From the NCBI RefSeq assembly GCF_014200405.1, contig NZ_JACHBQ010000001.1:2294001-2358000 (forward strand): DNA of 64,000 nucleotides, written 5' to 3'. The notes under the pieces were generated by a model. It searched no databases and had not been told where the DNA came from. It saw only the letters and a program-made list of their open reading frames with translations. Made by a program: the position numbers and the translations under genes. The stretch is from Cryobacterium roopkundense. Lineage in GTDB: Bacteria > Actinomycetota > Actinomycetes > Actinomycetales > Microbacteriaceae. Within the stretch, counting starts at the first letter, position 1, and the number at the start of each line of letters is the position of its first letter. Below, piece after piece: positions 18,092 through 27,436 of the stretch.

Positions 18092-18865
18092 ATGCCAGCC
18101 GACTGGGTAATCGACGCACGCGACCTGGAGAAATCCTACGGGTCGGGTTCGAGCCGCTTTGACGCGTTGAAAGGAGTCTCGCTGCAGGTCGCCACGGGCG
18201 AGACAGTCGCAATCGTCGGGAAAAGCGGATCGGGCAAGTCGACCCTGATGCACCTGCTCGCCCTGCTCGACGCACCAGACAAAGGCACTCTGCAGGTAGC
18301 GGGGAAAGACGCCCAGGCCCTGTCGAAGCGCGCCGTGAACGAGCTGCGCAACAAGGAGTTCGGCTTCGTGTTTCAGCAGTTCTTCCTCACGCCCAACGTC
18401 AGCGTTCTTGACAACGTGATCCTGCCGCTCAAGATCGCCGGCATCGGCACCAAGGCGCGTCGCCTGCGTGGCCTCGAAGTGCTCCAGCAACTGGAACTCG
18501 AGGACAAGGCCGGCAAGAAGGCGACGACGCTCTCCGGCGGGCAGAAGCAGCGTGTCGTGATCGGCCGCGCCCTCGTCAACAACCCCCGCGTTATTTTCGC
18601 CGACGAGCCCACCGGAAACCTGGACTCGACCACCGGCCGCACCGTCGAAGATATCCTGTTCGACCTCAATCGCAAGCAGGGCATCACCCTCGTGATCGTC
18701 ACTCACGACGAGGATCTCGCGGCGCGCTGCGACAGGCAGGTCTACATTCGTGACGGCCTCATCGTGAAGGAAACTCGCTCCGACGCATCCGCTGAAACAC
18801 CCGGCGCCAAGCACTCCCTGTCGCCGATCGCCGCAGAATTGAACCCCGCCGGAGGCGTGGCATGA
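18092..18865 (+). CDS. ABC transporter ATP-binding protein (MacB/LolD type)
   Basis: This is the ATPase of a MacB/FtsE-type exporter. The 257-residue protein has Walker A VGKSGSGKST (42-51), the Q-loop, the signature LSGGQKQRV, Walker B VIFADEPTGNLDS and the H-loop VTHDE. ATG 18092 is preferred; an in-frame TTG at 18050 would lie inside the operator. It overlaps the permease gene as ATGA and forms a three-gene operon with the permease and a TetR regulator. The transported compound is not evident; drug or lipid/peptide efflux is typical. Confidence 0.93.
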   Translation: MPADWVIDARDLEKSYGSGSSRFDALKGVSLQVATGETVAIVGKSGSGKSTLMHLLALLDAPDKGTLQVAGKDAQALSKRAVNELRNKEFGFVFQQFFLTPNVSVLDNVILPLKIAGIGTKARRLRGLEVLQQLELEDKAGKKATTLSGGQKQRVVIGRALVNNPRVIFADEPTGNLDSTTGRTVEDILFDLNRKQGITLVIVTHDEDLAARCDRQVYIRDGLIVKETRSDASAETPGAKHSLSPIAAELNPAGGVA

Positions 18866-20151
18866 GAGCCAAAGACCTGGTCGCTTCAGCGATCTCCAAT
18901 ACGTTCCGCAGCAAGTTGCGCACCACGCTCACGGTGCTGGCCATCTTCGTCGGCGCCTTCACCCTCACCCTGACCAACGCGGTCGGCGCCGGAGTGTCCC
19001 AGTACGTCGACGCGCAGGTGGGCTCGCTCGGCGCACCTGACGTCTTCATCGTGACGCCGAATGCGGATGTCGCTGCTGCGGGCGATGGACCCACGGAGTA
19101 TGACCCGAGCACGTCGGGCGCCGCCGCCGGCGGATTCGGCGGCCCGGGGGCCACGAGCGCGCTCTCGGATGCCAACCTCACGACCATCGGCGACACGGCG
19201 GGAATCGAATCGGTTGATCCCATTCGATCCGTTGCACCGGACTACGTGGCCTACGACGACGGCACCAAATTCGAGTTCACGATCAATCCGGCTTCTGCCG
19301 TGGCGACGGCGGAGCTGAGCGGCGGCGACCAGTTGGACCAGGCCGCATCCCAGATGCAGATCGTGCTGCCCGACACCTACGTGGACTCGTTGGGGTTCGA
19401 CTCGACGAACGACGCGGTCGGCTCGACCGTGCAGATCGGGATCACTGACGTTCTCGGGGCGGCACACACCATCGACGCGACAGTGGTCGGGTTGTCCGTC
19501 GAGAGCCTGCTCGCCTCCGGCGCCGGCGCCAACGAGGCCCTGATCGCCGAGCTCGCCTCGGTACAGTCCGCAGGCATCGACACCGGGGCCAACCGATACG
19601 GTGCCGCCATCGCGAAGTTCGACATCTCGCTGCCCGCCGAGGACGTGCTTGCCTTGCAGGCCACCCTGAGCGATGCGGGATTCACGGCGAGCACCGTGGC
19701 GGACCAGCTCGGCGCCGTGCAGACTGTCATCAACGGCATTGTCGGTGTGCTCAACGCCTTCGCGGTGATCGCCCTAATTGCGGCCGCATTCGGCATTATC
19801 AATACCTTGCTGATGAGCGTGCAGGAACGCACCAGGGAGATCGGCCTGATGAAGGCCATGGGCATGAGCGGCGGGAAGGTTTACGCGCTGTTCAGCCTCG
19901 AGGCCATCGTGATCGGTTTCTTGGGAAGTGCGCTCGGGGCCGGAGTGGCAATCGGCCTCGGCTCGATCCTTAGCAGCGTGCTCTCCAACGGATTCCTATC
20001 CGGACTGCCCGGACTGAATATCCTGCTTTTTGAACCGGCTTCGGTCGCCTTCGTCATCGCCCTGGTGATGCTCATCGCGTTCCTCTCTGGCACGCTGCCC
20101 GCCCAACGAGCCGCCAAGCAGAACCCGATCGAATCGCTGCGGTACGAATAA
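18862..20151 (+). CDS. ABC transporter permease (MacB/FtsX family)
   Basis: This is the membrane partner of the preceding ATPase. The 429-residue protein has one N-terminal transmembrane segment (about residues 20-40), a large extracytoplasmic domain (about 45-280) rich in Gly, Ala and Asp, and three C-terminal transmembrane segments in an FtsX domain, including the conserved QERTREIGLMKAMG sequence. This 1+3 topology is that of MacB-like mechanotransducing exporters. Start and stop overlap the neighbours (ATGA; shared A with tetR), so expression is coupled. Confidence 0.93.
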   Translation: MRAKDLVASAISNTFRSKLRTTLTVLAIFVGAFTLTLTNAVGAGVSQYVDAQVGSLGAPDVFIVTPNADVAAAGDGPTEYDPSTSGAAAGGFGGPGATSALSDANLTTIGDTAGIESVDPIRSVAPDYVAYDDGTKFEFTINPASAVATAELSGGDQLDQAASQMQIVLPDTYVDSLGFDSTNDAVGSTVQIGITDVLGAAHTIDATVVGLSVESLLASGAGANEALIAELASVQSAGIDTGANRYGAAIAKFDISLPAEDVLALQATLSDAGFTASTVADQLGAVQTVINGIVGVLNAFAVIALIAAAFGIINTLLMSVQERTREIGLMKAMGMSGGKVYALFSLEAIVIGFLGSALGAGVAIGLGSILSSVLSNGFLSGLPGLNILLFEPASVAFVIALVMLIAFLSGTLPAQRAAKQNPIESLRYE

Positions 20152-20783
20152 TGCCCGGCCAGAACGCGACAGAGCAACTGAGCGGCCGCGAGCTCAAGCA
20201 TCAGGAAACGTCGCTCCGCATCGAGCGCAGCGCCGTCGGACTGGTGCTGAAGCACGGTTTCGACGGAGTGACCGTTGACATGATCTGCGAGGAGAGCGGC
20301 ATCTCCCAGCGCACGTTCTTCAACTACTACAAGACGAAGGATGCCGCAGTGATCGGGGACGAACCGCCGAAGATCGATGAGGCCCAGGCCCGGGCATTCA
20401 TCGCGACGGACGGCCCGGACCTGCTCGCCGAGGTGCTGGAGCTCGTCGTGTCGAGCTCCCTCGCCGGCAGCCCGGACGAGAAACTTCTCACCGATCGCCT
20501 GCGGCTGTTCGAGCAGAACCCTCAGTTGCTGCTCAAGCAGATGGATCGGATGAATCGGATCACGACCGAGCTCTCCGAACTTATCTACCTGAGGATCAAA
20601 CGGGAGGCCGGACCGGCGACGTCGGAGACAGACCTCCGCGACAAGGCTGACCTGCTCACACACTCGATGCTCGGAGTCATGCGTTACATGGCGACCAGGT
20701 GGATCTCGACCGACGGGGCCAACAGCGCCGATACGCTGGAGCACACCTCACGCCTCCTTCGCGTCACCCTGCGCACGTTGTGA
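20151..20783 (+). CDS. TetR-family transcriptional regulator
   Basis: A 210-residue TetR-type repressor. The N-terminal helix-turn-helix is visible around residues 25-70, with FDGVTVDMICEESGISQRTFFNYYKTKD matching the TetR signature. The C-terminal ligand-binding half is variable. Its ATG overlaps the permease stop by one base, so it is the third gene of the exporter operon and probably represses it through the twin palindrome at 18010-18051, with the exported compound as inducer. Confidence 0.9.
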   Translation: MPGQNATEQLSGRELKHQETSLRIERSAVGLVLKHGFDGVTVDMICEESGISQRTFFNYYKTKDAAVIGDEPPKIDEAQARAFIATDGPDLLAEVLELVVSSSLAGSPDEKLLTDRLRLFEQNPQLLLKQMDRMNRITTELSELIYLRIKREAGPATSETDLRDKADLLTHSMLGVMRYMATRWISTDGANSADTLEHTSRLLRVTLRTL

Positions 20784-20802
20784 CCCGGACCGCGTGTTCC
20801 TG

Positions 20803-20836
20803 CCTGCCTCAGCTCGCGGCGACGAGCTGGGGCAGG
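20803..20836. terminator. Hairpin between convergent tetR and EAL genes
   Basis: Arms 20803-20816 and 20823-20836 pair over 14 positions with one G-T wobble and a 6-nt loop. It spans the end of the EAL gene between two converging operons. No T-run follows on either strand, so it may be a weak or bidirectional stop. Confidence 0.45.
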
Positions 20837-22014
20837 CGCCGGTCCCAGGCGGCGATCCACTCCACAAGCGCCGAGGCGGGCATGGGCCGGGCAATGAAGT
20901 AGCCCTGGGCCAGGTCGCACTTAGTGCGACGCACGAGGTCCCAATCCTCGAGATCCTCGACTCCCTCGGCCACAACCTCCATCCCGAGCTCGCGGCCGAG
21001 GTTGAGGCTCGCGCTGTACATGGCCAGGGCTGTATTGTCGCGCGAGGCGCCGTGCACGAAGCTCTGGTCGATCTTGAGTTCGTCGAACGGAATCTGCCGC
21101 AGCTGGGTGAGCGAGGAGTTGCCCGTTCCAAAATCGTCGATCGACAATCGGAATCGCTTGAGGCGCAACCGCGTCAGGATCTCAAGCGGAGCACGCTGGT
21201 CGAGCAGCAGTCGGCTCTCGGTGACTTCCAGCACCACGTCTTGCGGCGCGACTCCCGCGCTCAGAACCGCGTCGGAGACAACATCAGCGAAGGTCACCGA
21301 CGAGAAGCTGTCCATTGAGAGGTTGACGGCTACCTTGAGGCGGAGCCCCTTCTCCTGCCATGCATGGGCCTGGCGCATGGCGGAGCTCAAAACCACGCGA
21401 GTGAGGTCGTTGATCAGGCCGTTCTCTTCGGCGAGGGCGATGAACCGGTCGGGGAACACCAGCCCGTCAACGGGGTGCTGCCAGCGCACCAGAGTCTCTA
21501 CACCGGACACCGCTCCGGTTTGCACGTTGACCTTGGGCTGATAGTAGTTCACCAGTTCGCCGTTGGCGATGGCGCTGCGCAGTTCGGCCGGGCCGTACGG
21601 TTCGATCTCGGCGTTCGGAGCGACGGCGGGTTTCCAACGCCCCGTCATCTCTTCCAAGTCCACGATGGACACGGGTTTGTTCAGGTGCCCCAGCACTGAG
21701 ATGTGGTGCGCGCGCACGAGGTAGACGGCCGTTTGGAGCACTCGTTCGTCTTCACCGCTGACCAGAATGACGCTGCCGGTGTAATCGTGGTCAACGAGTT
21801 TGCGCACAAGCTCGATGCCGTCCATCCCCGGCATATTGAGGTCGAGAAGGATGAGCTCGGGCGGGCGCGGACCGTCGACCAGCTCGAGTGCGGCCGCGCC
21901 GCTTTCCCGTGCGACAACGTCGGTGAAACCAAGCCCGGCCAGCATGTGCGTGAGCAGTTTGTGTATGAACGGTTCGTCGTCGACCACCAGAATCCGAATC
22001 GCAGAATTACTCAT
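20809..22014 (-). CDS. Response regulator with EAL cyclic-di-GMP phosphodiesterase domain
   Basis: A receiver-EAL protein that should hydrolyse c-di-GMP when controlled by phosphorylation. The N-terminal receiver (about 1-130) has DDEP, phospho-acceptor Asp in LLDLNMPG and Lys in LNKPVS. The EAL domain (about 150-395) keeps the catalytic residues in ETLVRW (ETL variant of EAL), NLS, LEVTES, IDDFGTG, LKIDQSFV and the AEGVED loop, so it is probably active. ATG 22014 starts 8 bp inside the preceding REC-Hpt gene. It is the output end of the three-gene phosphorelay. Confidence 0.92.
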   Translation of the reverse strand: MSNSAIRILVVDDEPFIHKLLTHMLAGLGFTDVVARESGAAALELVDGPRPPELILLDLNMPGMDGIELVRKLVDHDYTGSVILVSGEDERVLQTAVYLVRAHHISVLGHLNKPVSIVDLEEMTGRWKPAVAPNAEIEPYGPAELRSAIANGELVNYYQPKVNVQTGAVSGVETLVRWQHPVDGLVFPDRFIALAEENGLINDLTRVVLSSAMRQAHAWQEKGLRLKVAVNLSMDSFSSVTFADVVSDAVLSAGVAPQDVVLEVTESRLLLDQRAPLEILTRLRLKRFRLSIDDFGTGNSSLTQLRQIPFDELKIDQSFVHGASRDNTALAMYSASLNLGRELGMEVVAEGVEDLEDWDLVRRTKCDLAQGYFIARPMPASALVEWIAAWDRRLPQLVAAS

Positions 22015-22876
22015 TCGCACCGAGTTTCTCTGACGGGCCGACAGCGGTCTGTGCGGCGTGGGGACTGAACTCAGTATGCGCTGGCGTCGACGATTGGCGC
22101 AATTCATCGATGGCCGTGTTCACCGCATCGATCTCAGCCTCAAATTTCGGCAAAAGCCCCATCAGCGTCTCCATGTCGTTGGCCCGGCCTCCCACTTCGA
22201 GGAGGGAGCACAGGGTGCCGAGGCGGATGGCTCCCACCGCTCGCGCGGACGACTTGAGCTTGTGCGCCTGCGCGCCGGCCGAAACTGCCTCGCGCATGAG
22301 GCATGCCGTGACGAGTTCGTGGGCAATCGCGACGGTGCTGGATTGAAACATCTCCAGAAAATCAAGCAGAACCGCCGGATCATTGCCCACGAGTCCTTCC
22401 AAAACGCTGATCACCACCGCCGGGCCGTCGGTTCCGGCGGCATCTGTGGACTCCAGCAGCCCCTCGTCAGCGGACGGTGCCGACAGCGGTGCCGCTGACC
22501 CCGTTTGCCGCAGGTCGGCCAGGAGTGCGTCGATCGCCGCATACAATTCCTGATACCGCAGGGGTTTGGTAATGTAACCGTCGCACCCGGCAAGTCGTGA
22601 CTTTTCCTGATCGGACTTCATCGCCATCGCCGTCAAAGCGATAACCGGAATTGCGGAAGTAGCCGGATTGGCTTTGAGAATTGACGTAGCCGTGAGCCCG
22701 TCCATGCCCGGCAGCTGGATGTCCATCAGGATGAGGTCGGGGTGTTCCGACACCGCAAGAGCGAGGCCGACTTCGGCGTCCACAGCCGCCATCACGGAGT
22801 GCCCAGCCCGACTCAGTAGGAGCGTTGCGAGCTTCAGGTTGGCAGGGTTGTCTTCAACGATCAGGATTCGTGCCAT
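22007..22876 (-). CDS. Response regulator with C-terminal Hpt phosphotransfer domain
   Basis: A 289-residue REC-Hpt protein. The receiver (1-120) has EDN, phospho-acceptor Asp in LMDIQLPGMDG, Thr/Ala switch and Lys in ITKPLR. The C-terminal Hpt domain (about 165-255) has AHKLKSSARAVGA with the phosphorylatable His. It would pass phosphate between the hybrid kinase upstream (18 bp away) and the REC-EAL protein downstream (8-bp overlap). The last 25 residues are a Ser/Thr/Pro-rich tail. Confidence 0.92.
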   Translation of the reverse strand: MARILIVEDNPANLKLATLLLSRAGHSVMAAVDAEVGLALAVSEHPDLILMDIQLPGMDGLTATSILKANPATSAIPVIALTAMAMKSDQEKSRLAGCDGYITKPLRYQELYAAIDALLADLRQTGSAAPLSAPSADEGLLESTDAAGTDGPAVVISVLEGLVGNDPAVLLDFLEMFQSSTVAIAHELVTACLMREAVSAGAQAHKLKSSARAVGAIRLGTLCSLLEVGGRANDMETLMGLLPKFEAEIDAVNTAIDELRQSSTPAHTEFSPHAAQTAVGPSEKLGANE

Positions 22877-22894
22877 GTGCCGAGCCTTTCGCTG

Positions 22895-25843
22895 TTAGTG
22901 GAGGGCGCTTTTGACTTCTGCCATGAACGTCGCGCGACTGAACCCAGCCTTATCGATGACTCGAATATCTTGATCGTGAGCGCCCGTGAGGGCCACCCTT
23001 TCCTCGTCCGAGAGCTGGCGCGCCGTGATCACCAGAATCGGGATGGACGACGTTGCCGAATTCCGACGAAGCGTTCTCACGACGTCCAGGCCGCCGAGGT
23101 CCGGCATCATCAGGTCGAGCAGAATCAGGTCGGGCCGCACGCGTTGCGCCAGAGTGATTCCCTCGCCGCCGCCGTACGCGCGCACCACGGCATACTCCGA
23201 GGCGGGCAGATATGTTGTAATCAACTCGACGGCACGTGGATCATCGTCAACGATCAGTACGGTGCGAGTCAGCTTTTCTTCGGGCTGCAGCCCGAGAATA
23301 CTCAGGGTGTTCTTGAGCTCAGACCGGCTCAAGGGCTTTTCCAGAACGGCAGCGACTCCGCGCGTCAGGGCGAGCCGGCTGTCCGCGAGGCCGGCAATAA
23401 TCACGACGGGAACACTAGCGGCGGACTTGTCGTCACGCAAACGTTTGAGGCACGTCCACCCATCCATGCCCGGCAATCCGATGTCCAGGGTGATCATGCT
23501 GAGCGATTGCTGGGGCGCGAGCAGCACCGCCTCCTCGCCGCTTGACGCAACGATCACCCTGAAACCCTCCGCCTCGAGCAGGAGCCGCACCAGATCGGCG
23601 GATTGTTCGTCGTCTTCGACAACAAGCGCTGTGGGACGCACGCTGCCCACCGGGTAACTGGCCGGCCCCGAGGTGGGCGTGGGCACAATGACCTTGGGCG
23701 CAGGCGGAGTTCCGAGCCGCGTACCCGACTCGTGCAGGGGCACCCACACGGCAAAGCGCGCGCCCTCACCCTCCGCGCTCGACACCGCCACGGTGCCGCC
23801 ATACAGCTCGGCAAGTTGCTTCACCATGGCCAGGCCGAGACCAGTGCCCTCGAACTTGCGGGCCAGTCCGCTGTCGATCTGGCTGAAGGCCTGAAAGAGC
23901 TTGCCCATGTTCACCTCCGAGATACCGATGCCGGTGTCCTCGACGGAGATTTCCAGAAAGTGGTTGAAGTCGCTTTTGGCGAGGGGGAAGCTGTGCACCG
24001 GCCAACCGCCCGAGAGAGTTCCCACGACCGTCCGGGACACCCGCCGTGCCCGCAGGGTAACCCGCGCGCCGGGCGAACTGAACTTTACGGCGTTCGAGAG
24101 CAGGTTGTACACGATCTGCTTGGTCTTGCGCGGGTCCAGGTTGGGAACCCCGAGCTCATCTCCCGCCTCGATCTCGAGCTGGATCCGATGAGCGGCGGCC
24201 TTTTCGCGCACGATCGACAGGCTGTTCATGAGCAGGCTCTTGAGGTCCACCGGCTCGAGTTCGAGGTGCATCATGCCGGCCTCGACCTTGGAGAGGTCAA
24301 GGATGTCGTTGATGAGCGAAAGCAGGTGCTGCCCGCTCGTGAAGATGTCGCCGATGTACTCATTCTGGGTGTCCGTCATCTCCCCCATCAGGCCGTCTTT
24401 GAGCGCCTCCGAGAAGCCGATTATGGCGTTCAAGGGGGTGCGCAGCTCATGGGACATGGTGGCGAGAAACTCGGATTTCATGCGGCTCGCATGTTCGAGC
24501 TCCACGTTCTGCCCCTGAAGGGCTCGCTCGAAGCGACGGCGCTCGGTGATATCGCGCGCTGCGGCAATGATGCCCTGCAGCTTGCGGTCCCGATCATGGA
24601 ACGTTGCCGCATTGTAGGAGACCACGGTCTCCTCGCCGTTGAGAGCGCGAACCGTGAGCTCGTAGTCGCTGACCTTGTTCTCGGCGAGCACACGTCTGAT
24701 GGCGGCATCCGCTCGCACGGGGTCGGTGAAGAAGTTGCGGCAGGGAGCCCCGATCAGCTCGTCTCTGGTACGCCCGGTCAGCGACACCATCTGCTGGTTC
24801 ACGTCCGAGATGATGCCCTGCGGGTCGAGGGCCATCAGCGCGTCGACGTTGGATTCGATCAGCGAACGGGTGTAGAACTGCTGATCGCGCAGTCGCTGGT
24901 CGAGCAGGGCCTGGGTCGCTTCCACCTGTTTGCGCGCCGTGTTGTCGGTGCCGATGAGCAGATACCCGATGATTTTTCCCTCGGGATCGCGCAGGGCCGT
25001 CACCGAGACGATGGCGGGAAACCTGCTGCCGTCCTGACGCACGTAGGTGAGTTCGTAGATGTCTTCAATGCCACGGGAGGCCTTGAACACCAAGGCCTCA
25101 AAGCCCGGTGTGATGGGGGTGTCCAACTCCAGGCTGAGCTCCGACGCCCGCATGATGAGTTCCTGGGGGTCCGAGATATCCGCAGGCGTGATGCGGTTGA
25201 CCACGTCGAGGGCGGAGTAGCCCAGCATGCGCTCGGCGCCCACGTTGAAGATCTGGATCACCCCGCGTGCATCCGTCGCGATGCTCGAAAAGTTCGCACT
25301 GTTGAAAATGGCGCTCTGCAGCGCACCGGCCTGCAAAAGTTCTTCCTCAGCGAGTTTTCTCGCGGTGTTGTCTGTGCCGATCAGCAGGTACCCGATGATC
25401 GTGTCAGCCGCGTCGCGGAGGGCCGTCACCGACACCATCGCGGGAAAGCGCGTGCCGTCTTTGCGCACGTAGGTCAATTCGTAGATGTCTTCAATACCCC
25501 GCGAGGCCTTGAATACCAGGGCCTCGAAACCCTTGGTGATCGGCGTGTCAAGCTCGGTGCTGAGCTCCTCGGCGCGCATGATCAGTTCCTGCGGGTCGGA
25601 GATGTCTGCCGGTGTGATCTTATTCACGACCTCGTCGGCTGTGTAGCCGAGCATGCGTTCGGCCCCCACGTTGAAGATCTGAATCACGCCATCGGCATCC
25701 GTCGCAATGCTCGAAAAATTCGCACTGTTGAAGATGGCGTTCTGCAGGGCCCCCCGCCGCACATCATCGCCGGAATCCGACGTGCCTCGTGTCGGGGAGG
25801 TGATCTCTGACTCGGTCCCGGTTGTTGCGGACTTGATATTCAT
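22895..25843 (-). CDS. Hybrid sensor histidine kinase, PAS-PAS-PAS-HisKA-HATPase-REC-REC
   Basis: A 982-residue soluble hybrid kinase with no transmembrane segment. Domains in order: PAS1 (about 31-163), PAS2 (174-304), PAS3 (320-435), HisKA with phospho-acceptor His465 in MSHELRTP, HATPase (570-703; N, DTGIGI and GTGLGLA boxes), REC1 (Asp787) and REC2 (Asp910). PAS1 and PAS2 are near-copies of each other, a recent internal duplication. ATG 25843 is preferred because GGAAGG lies 7 bp upstream; ATG 25876 is possible. It heads a phosphorelay with the REC-Hpt and REC-EAL genes, so it probably tunes c-di-GMP. The cytoplasmic PAS domains suggest a redox, oxygen or light cue; no cofactor residue can be assigned. 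Confidence 0.93.
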   Translation of the reverse strand: MNIKSATTGTESEITSPTRGTSDSGDDVRRGALQNAIFNSANFSSIATDADGVIQIFNVGAERMLGYTADEVVNKITPADISDPQELIMRAEELSTELDTPITKGFEALVFKASRGIEDIYELTYVRKDGTRFPAMVSVTALRDAADTIIGYLLIGTDNTARKLAEEELLQAGALQSAIFNSANFSSIATDARGVIQIFNVGAERMLGYSALDVVNRITPADISDPQELIMRASELSLELDTPITPGFEALVFKASRGIEDIYELTYVRQDGSRFPAIVSVTALRDPEGKIIGYLLIGTDNTARKQVEATQALLDQRLRDQQFYTRSLIESNVDALMALDPQGIISDVNQQMVSLTGRTRDELIGAPCRNFFTDPVRADAAIRRVLAENKVSDYELTVRALNGEETVVSYNAATFHDRDRKLQGIIAAARDITERRRFERALQGQNVELEHASRMKSEFLATMSHELRTPLNAIIGFSEALKDGLMGEMTDTQNEYIGDIFTSGQHLLSLINDILDLSKVEAGMMHLELEPVDLKSLLMNSLSIVREKAAAHRIQLEIEAGDELGVPNLDPRKTKQIVYNLLSNAVKFSSPGARVTLRARRVSRTVVGTLSGGWPVHSFPLAKSDFNHFLEISVEDTGIGISEVNMGKLFQAFSQIDSGLARKFEGTGLGLAMVKQLAELYGGTVAVSSAEGEGARFAVWVPLHESGTRLGTPPAPKVIVPTPTSGPASYPVGSVRPTALVVEDDEQSADLVRLLLEAEGFRVIVASSGEEAVLLAPQQSLSMITLDIGLPGMDGWTCLKRLRDDKSAASVPVVIIAGLADSRLALTRGVAAVLEKPLSRSELKNTLSILGLQPEEKLTRTVLIVDDDPRAVELITTYLPASEYAVVRAYGGGEGITLAQRVRPDLILLDLMMPDLGGLDVVRTLRRNSATSSIPILVITARQLSDEERVALTGAHDQDIRVIDKAGFSRATFMAEVKSALH

Positions 25844-25969
25844 TGCGAGACCTTCCGTGAGCGACAGGACAGACATCTGAGTTCCAAAAGTAAGGAAAGC
25901 TCACGTTCTGCAACCCAGGCTCGCAGGGAGGCGAACCGACGGGAAGCACGACTGTTTCCCCTACGTATT

Positions 25970-25975
25970 TTTATA
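25970..25975 (-). promoter_or_regulatory. Candidate extended -10 for the phosphorelay operon
   Basis: TGCTATAAA on the minus strand (TATAAA core) lies in the AT-rich gap between nagB and the kinase gene, about 125 bp before the kinase ATG. No good -35 is visible. Confidence 0.35.
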
Positions 25976-26034
25976 GCACGAATCGACCCATTTTGACCCC
26001 CATTTGAGGGTGCAATCCTGCCTCTGCGGTATTG

Positions 26035-26820
26035 CTAGCTACTCTGCCAATCGGGCTTGTTCGCCCAGGCGTACCGATAGTACGAACGGTTCTCGAGCCG
26101 TGCCGCGGCCTCCTCGTCGATGACCACCGTCACGTGCGGATGCAGGGCGATAACCGAACCGGGCTTGCTCGCCGACAGCGGCCCCTCGACCGCAGCAGCG
26201 ATGGCCTCCGCTTTACCTGCCCCGAACGCCAGAAGCACGAGGTGTCGGGCCCGCAGGATGGTGCCGAGCCCCTGGGTGATGCAGTGCAGGGGCACGTCCT
26301 CGGGCGACGCGAAGAATCGCGCATTGTCGCGGCGGGTTTCCGGCGTTAGGGTCTTCACCCGCGTCTGCGAGGCGAAGGATGATCCCGGTTCGTTGAACCC
26401 CAGGTGCCCGGTGCCGCCGATGCCGAGAATCTGAAGGTCCACTCCCCCGGCCGCAACGATCGCACGCTCGTAATCGGCACCGGCGGTCTGCAGAGTGAGC
26501 GGGTTCCCGTTGGGCACGTGCACGTGCCCCGCCGTCAGACCGAGAGGCACGACGACGTCACGGGTAATCACGGCTCGGTAGCTTTCGGGATGCCCGGGTG
26601 GCAGACCCACATACTCGTCCAGAGAGAATCCGCGCACGCCCGACACGTCGAGCGGATGCGCTTGCAGCGAGCGAGCGAGGCTCTGATAGACGGGCAGTGG
26701 TGTCGACCCCGTGGCTAGCCCCAGCACGGCGTCGGCCCGCCGCTCGATGAGCGCTCGGATTGTCTGGGCGACAAGGTCCCCCGCCGCAGACGCGCTGCCG
26801 ACAATGACTACTTCGGCCAC
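26035..26820 (-). CDS. nagB: Glucosamine-6-phosphate deaminase NagB
   Basis: NagB converts glucosamine 6-phosphate to fructose 6-phosphate and ammonia, feeding amino sugars into glycolysis. The 261-residue length and motifs fit: LGLATGSTPLPVY, FSLDEYVGLPPGHPESY and the GIGGTGHLGFNEPGS active-site region. No nagA or transporter gene is adjacent. A 12-bp palindrome lies 18 bp upstream of the start, a possible operator. Confidence 0.95.
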   Translation of the reverse strand: MAEVVIVGSASAAGDLVAQTIRALIERRADAVLGLATGSTPLPVYQSLARSLQAHPLDVSGVRGFSLDEYVGLPPGHPESYRAVITRDVVVPLGLTAGHVHVPNGNPLTLQTAGADYERAIVAAGGVDLQILGIGGTGHLGFNEPGSSFASQTRVKTLTPETRRDNARFFASPEDVPLHCITQGLGTILRARHLVLLAFGAGKAEAIAAAVEGPLSASKPGSVIALHPHVTVVIDEEAAARLENRSYYRYAWANKPDWQSS

Positions 26821-26837
26821 GATACGTTCTCGACGTG

Positions 26838-26849
26838 ATGATTAATCAT
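26838..26849. promoter_or_regulatory. Palindrome upstream of nagB
   Basis: ATGATTAATCAT is a perfect 12-bp palindrome in an AT-rich patch 18 bp before nagB. It may be an operator for a sugar-responsive regulator encoded elsewhere; AT-rich palindromes also arise by chance. Confidence 0.35.
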
Positions 26850-26976
26850 GATACTAGAGTACCAGATGCAATCATTAGCAATCACATGATGATCGAAAGC
26901 GCGCTCGTCGACTCCGCGTTGCACGACGCCGGTGCGTCCGGGCCGTCGCGCCACCCTCCAGGGCTAGCATCGGGGC

Positions 26977-27384
26977 ATGGCCGCACCGAAAACCCGCCCC
27001 ACGAACCAAGATGTGACCGCGTTCCTCGACGGCGTGGAGCCCCCACGCCGGCGAGTGGAAGGCCACGCGCTCCGAGCCCTAATGGAGCGCGTGACCCAGC
27101 AACCCGGGGTCATGTGGGGTCCGACGATGGTCGGATTCGGCTCAACGCTGTACACGAACACCCTGGGCACACACACCTGGTTCGACGTGGGATTCTCACC
27201 CCGCAAGCCAGCCATGACGATCTACGGCGTCCACAACGGCTACGAGCCGGTCAATCCGCTGCTCACGCAGCTGGGGCCGCACACCACAGGCAAGTCCTGC
27301 CTCTACGTGAATCGGCTCGAAGACATCGACCTCGACGTGCTTGAGCGTCTCATCAGCGACGCGTGGAAGTCCGTGAACGGCTGA
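26977..27384 (+). CDS. DUF1801 domain-containing protein
   Basis: A 135-residue protein of the DUF1801 (YdhG-like) family, small cytosolic proteins of unknown function. Recognisable features are the N-terminal TNQDVTAFLDGV, the central WGPTMVGFG segment, the TWFDVGFSPRKPAMTIY strand pair, and the C-terminal YVNRLEDIDLDVLERLI segment. It is divergent from nagB and convergent with the PadR-linked membrane protein gene, with no evident partner. Confidence 0.85.
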   Translation: MAAPKTRPTNQDVTAFLDGVEPPRRRVEGHALRALMERVTQQPGVMWGPTMVGFGSTLYTNTLGTHTWFDVGFSPRKPAMTIYGVHNGYEPVNPLLTQLGPHTTGKSCLYVNRLEDIDLDVLERLISDAWKSVNG

Positions 27385-27436
27385 CGACCCGTGGCCGAAT
27401 TTCAGAGCACCCCCGACTCCTGAGGCGGGAGTTCCT

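Noticed and set aside
23603..25810. Open frame of 735 codons on the plus strand
   Set aside because: It lies wholly opposite the hybrid kinase gene, is rich in Arg, Gly and His as expected from antisense GC-rich DNA, and has no domain.
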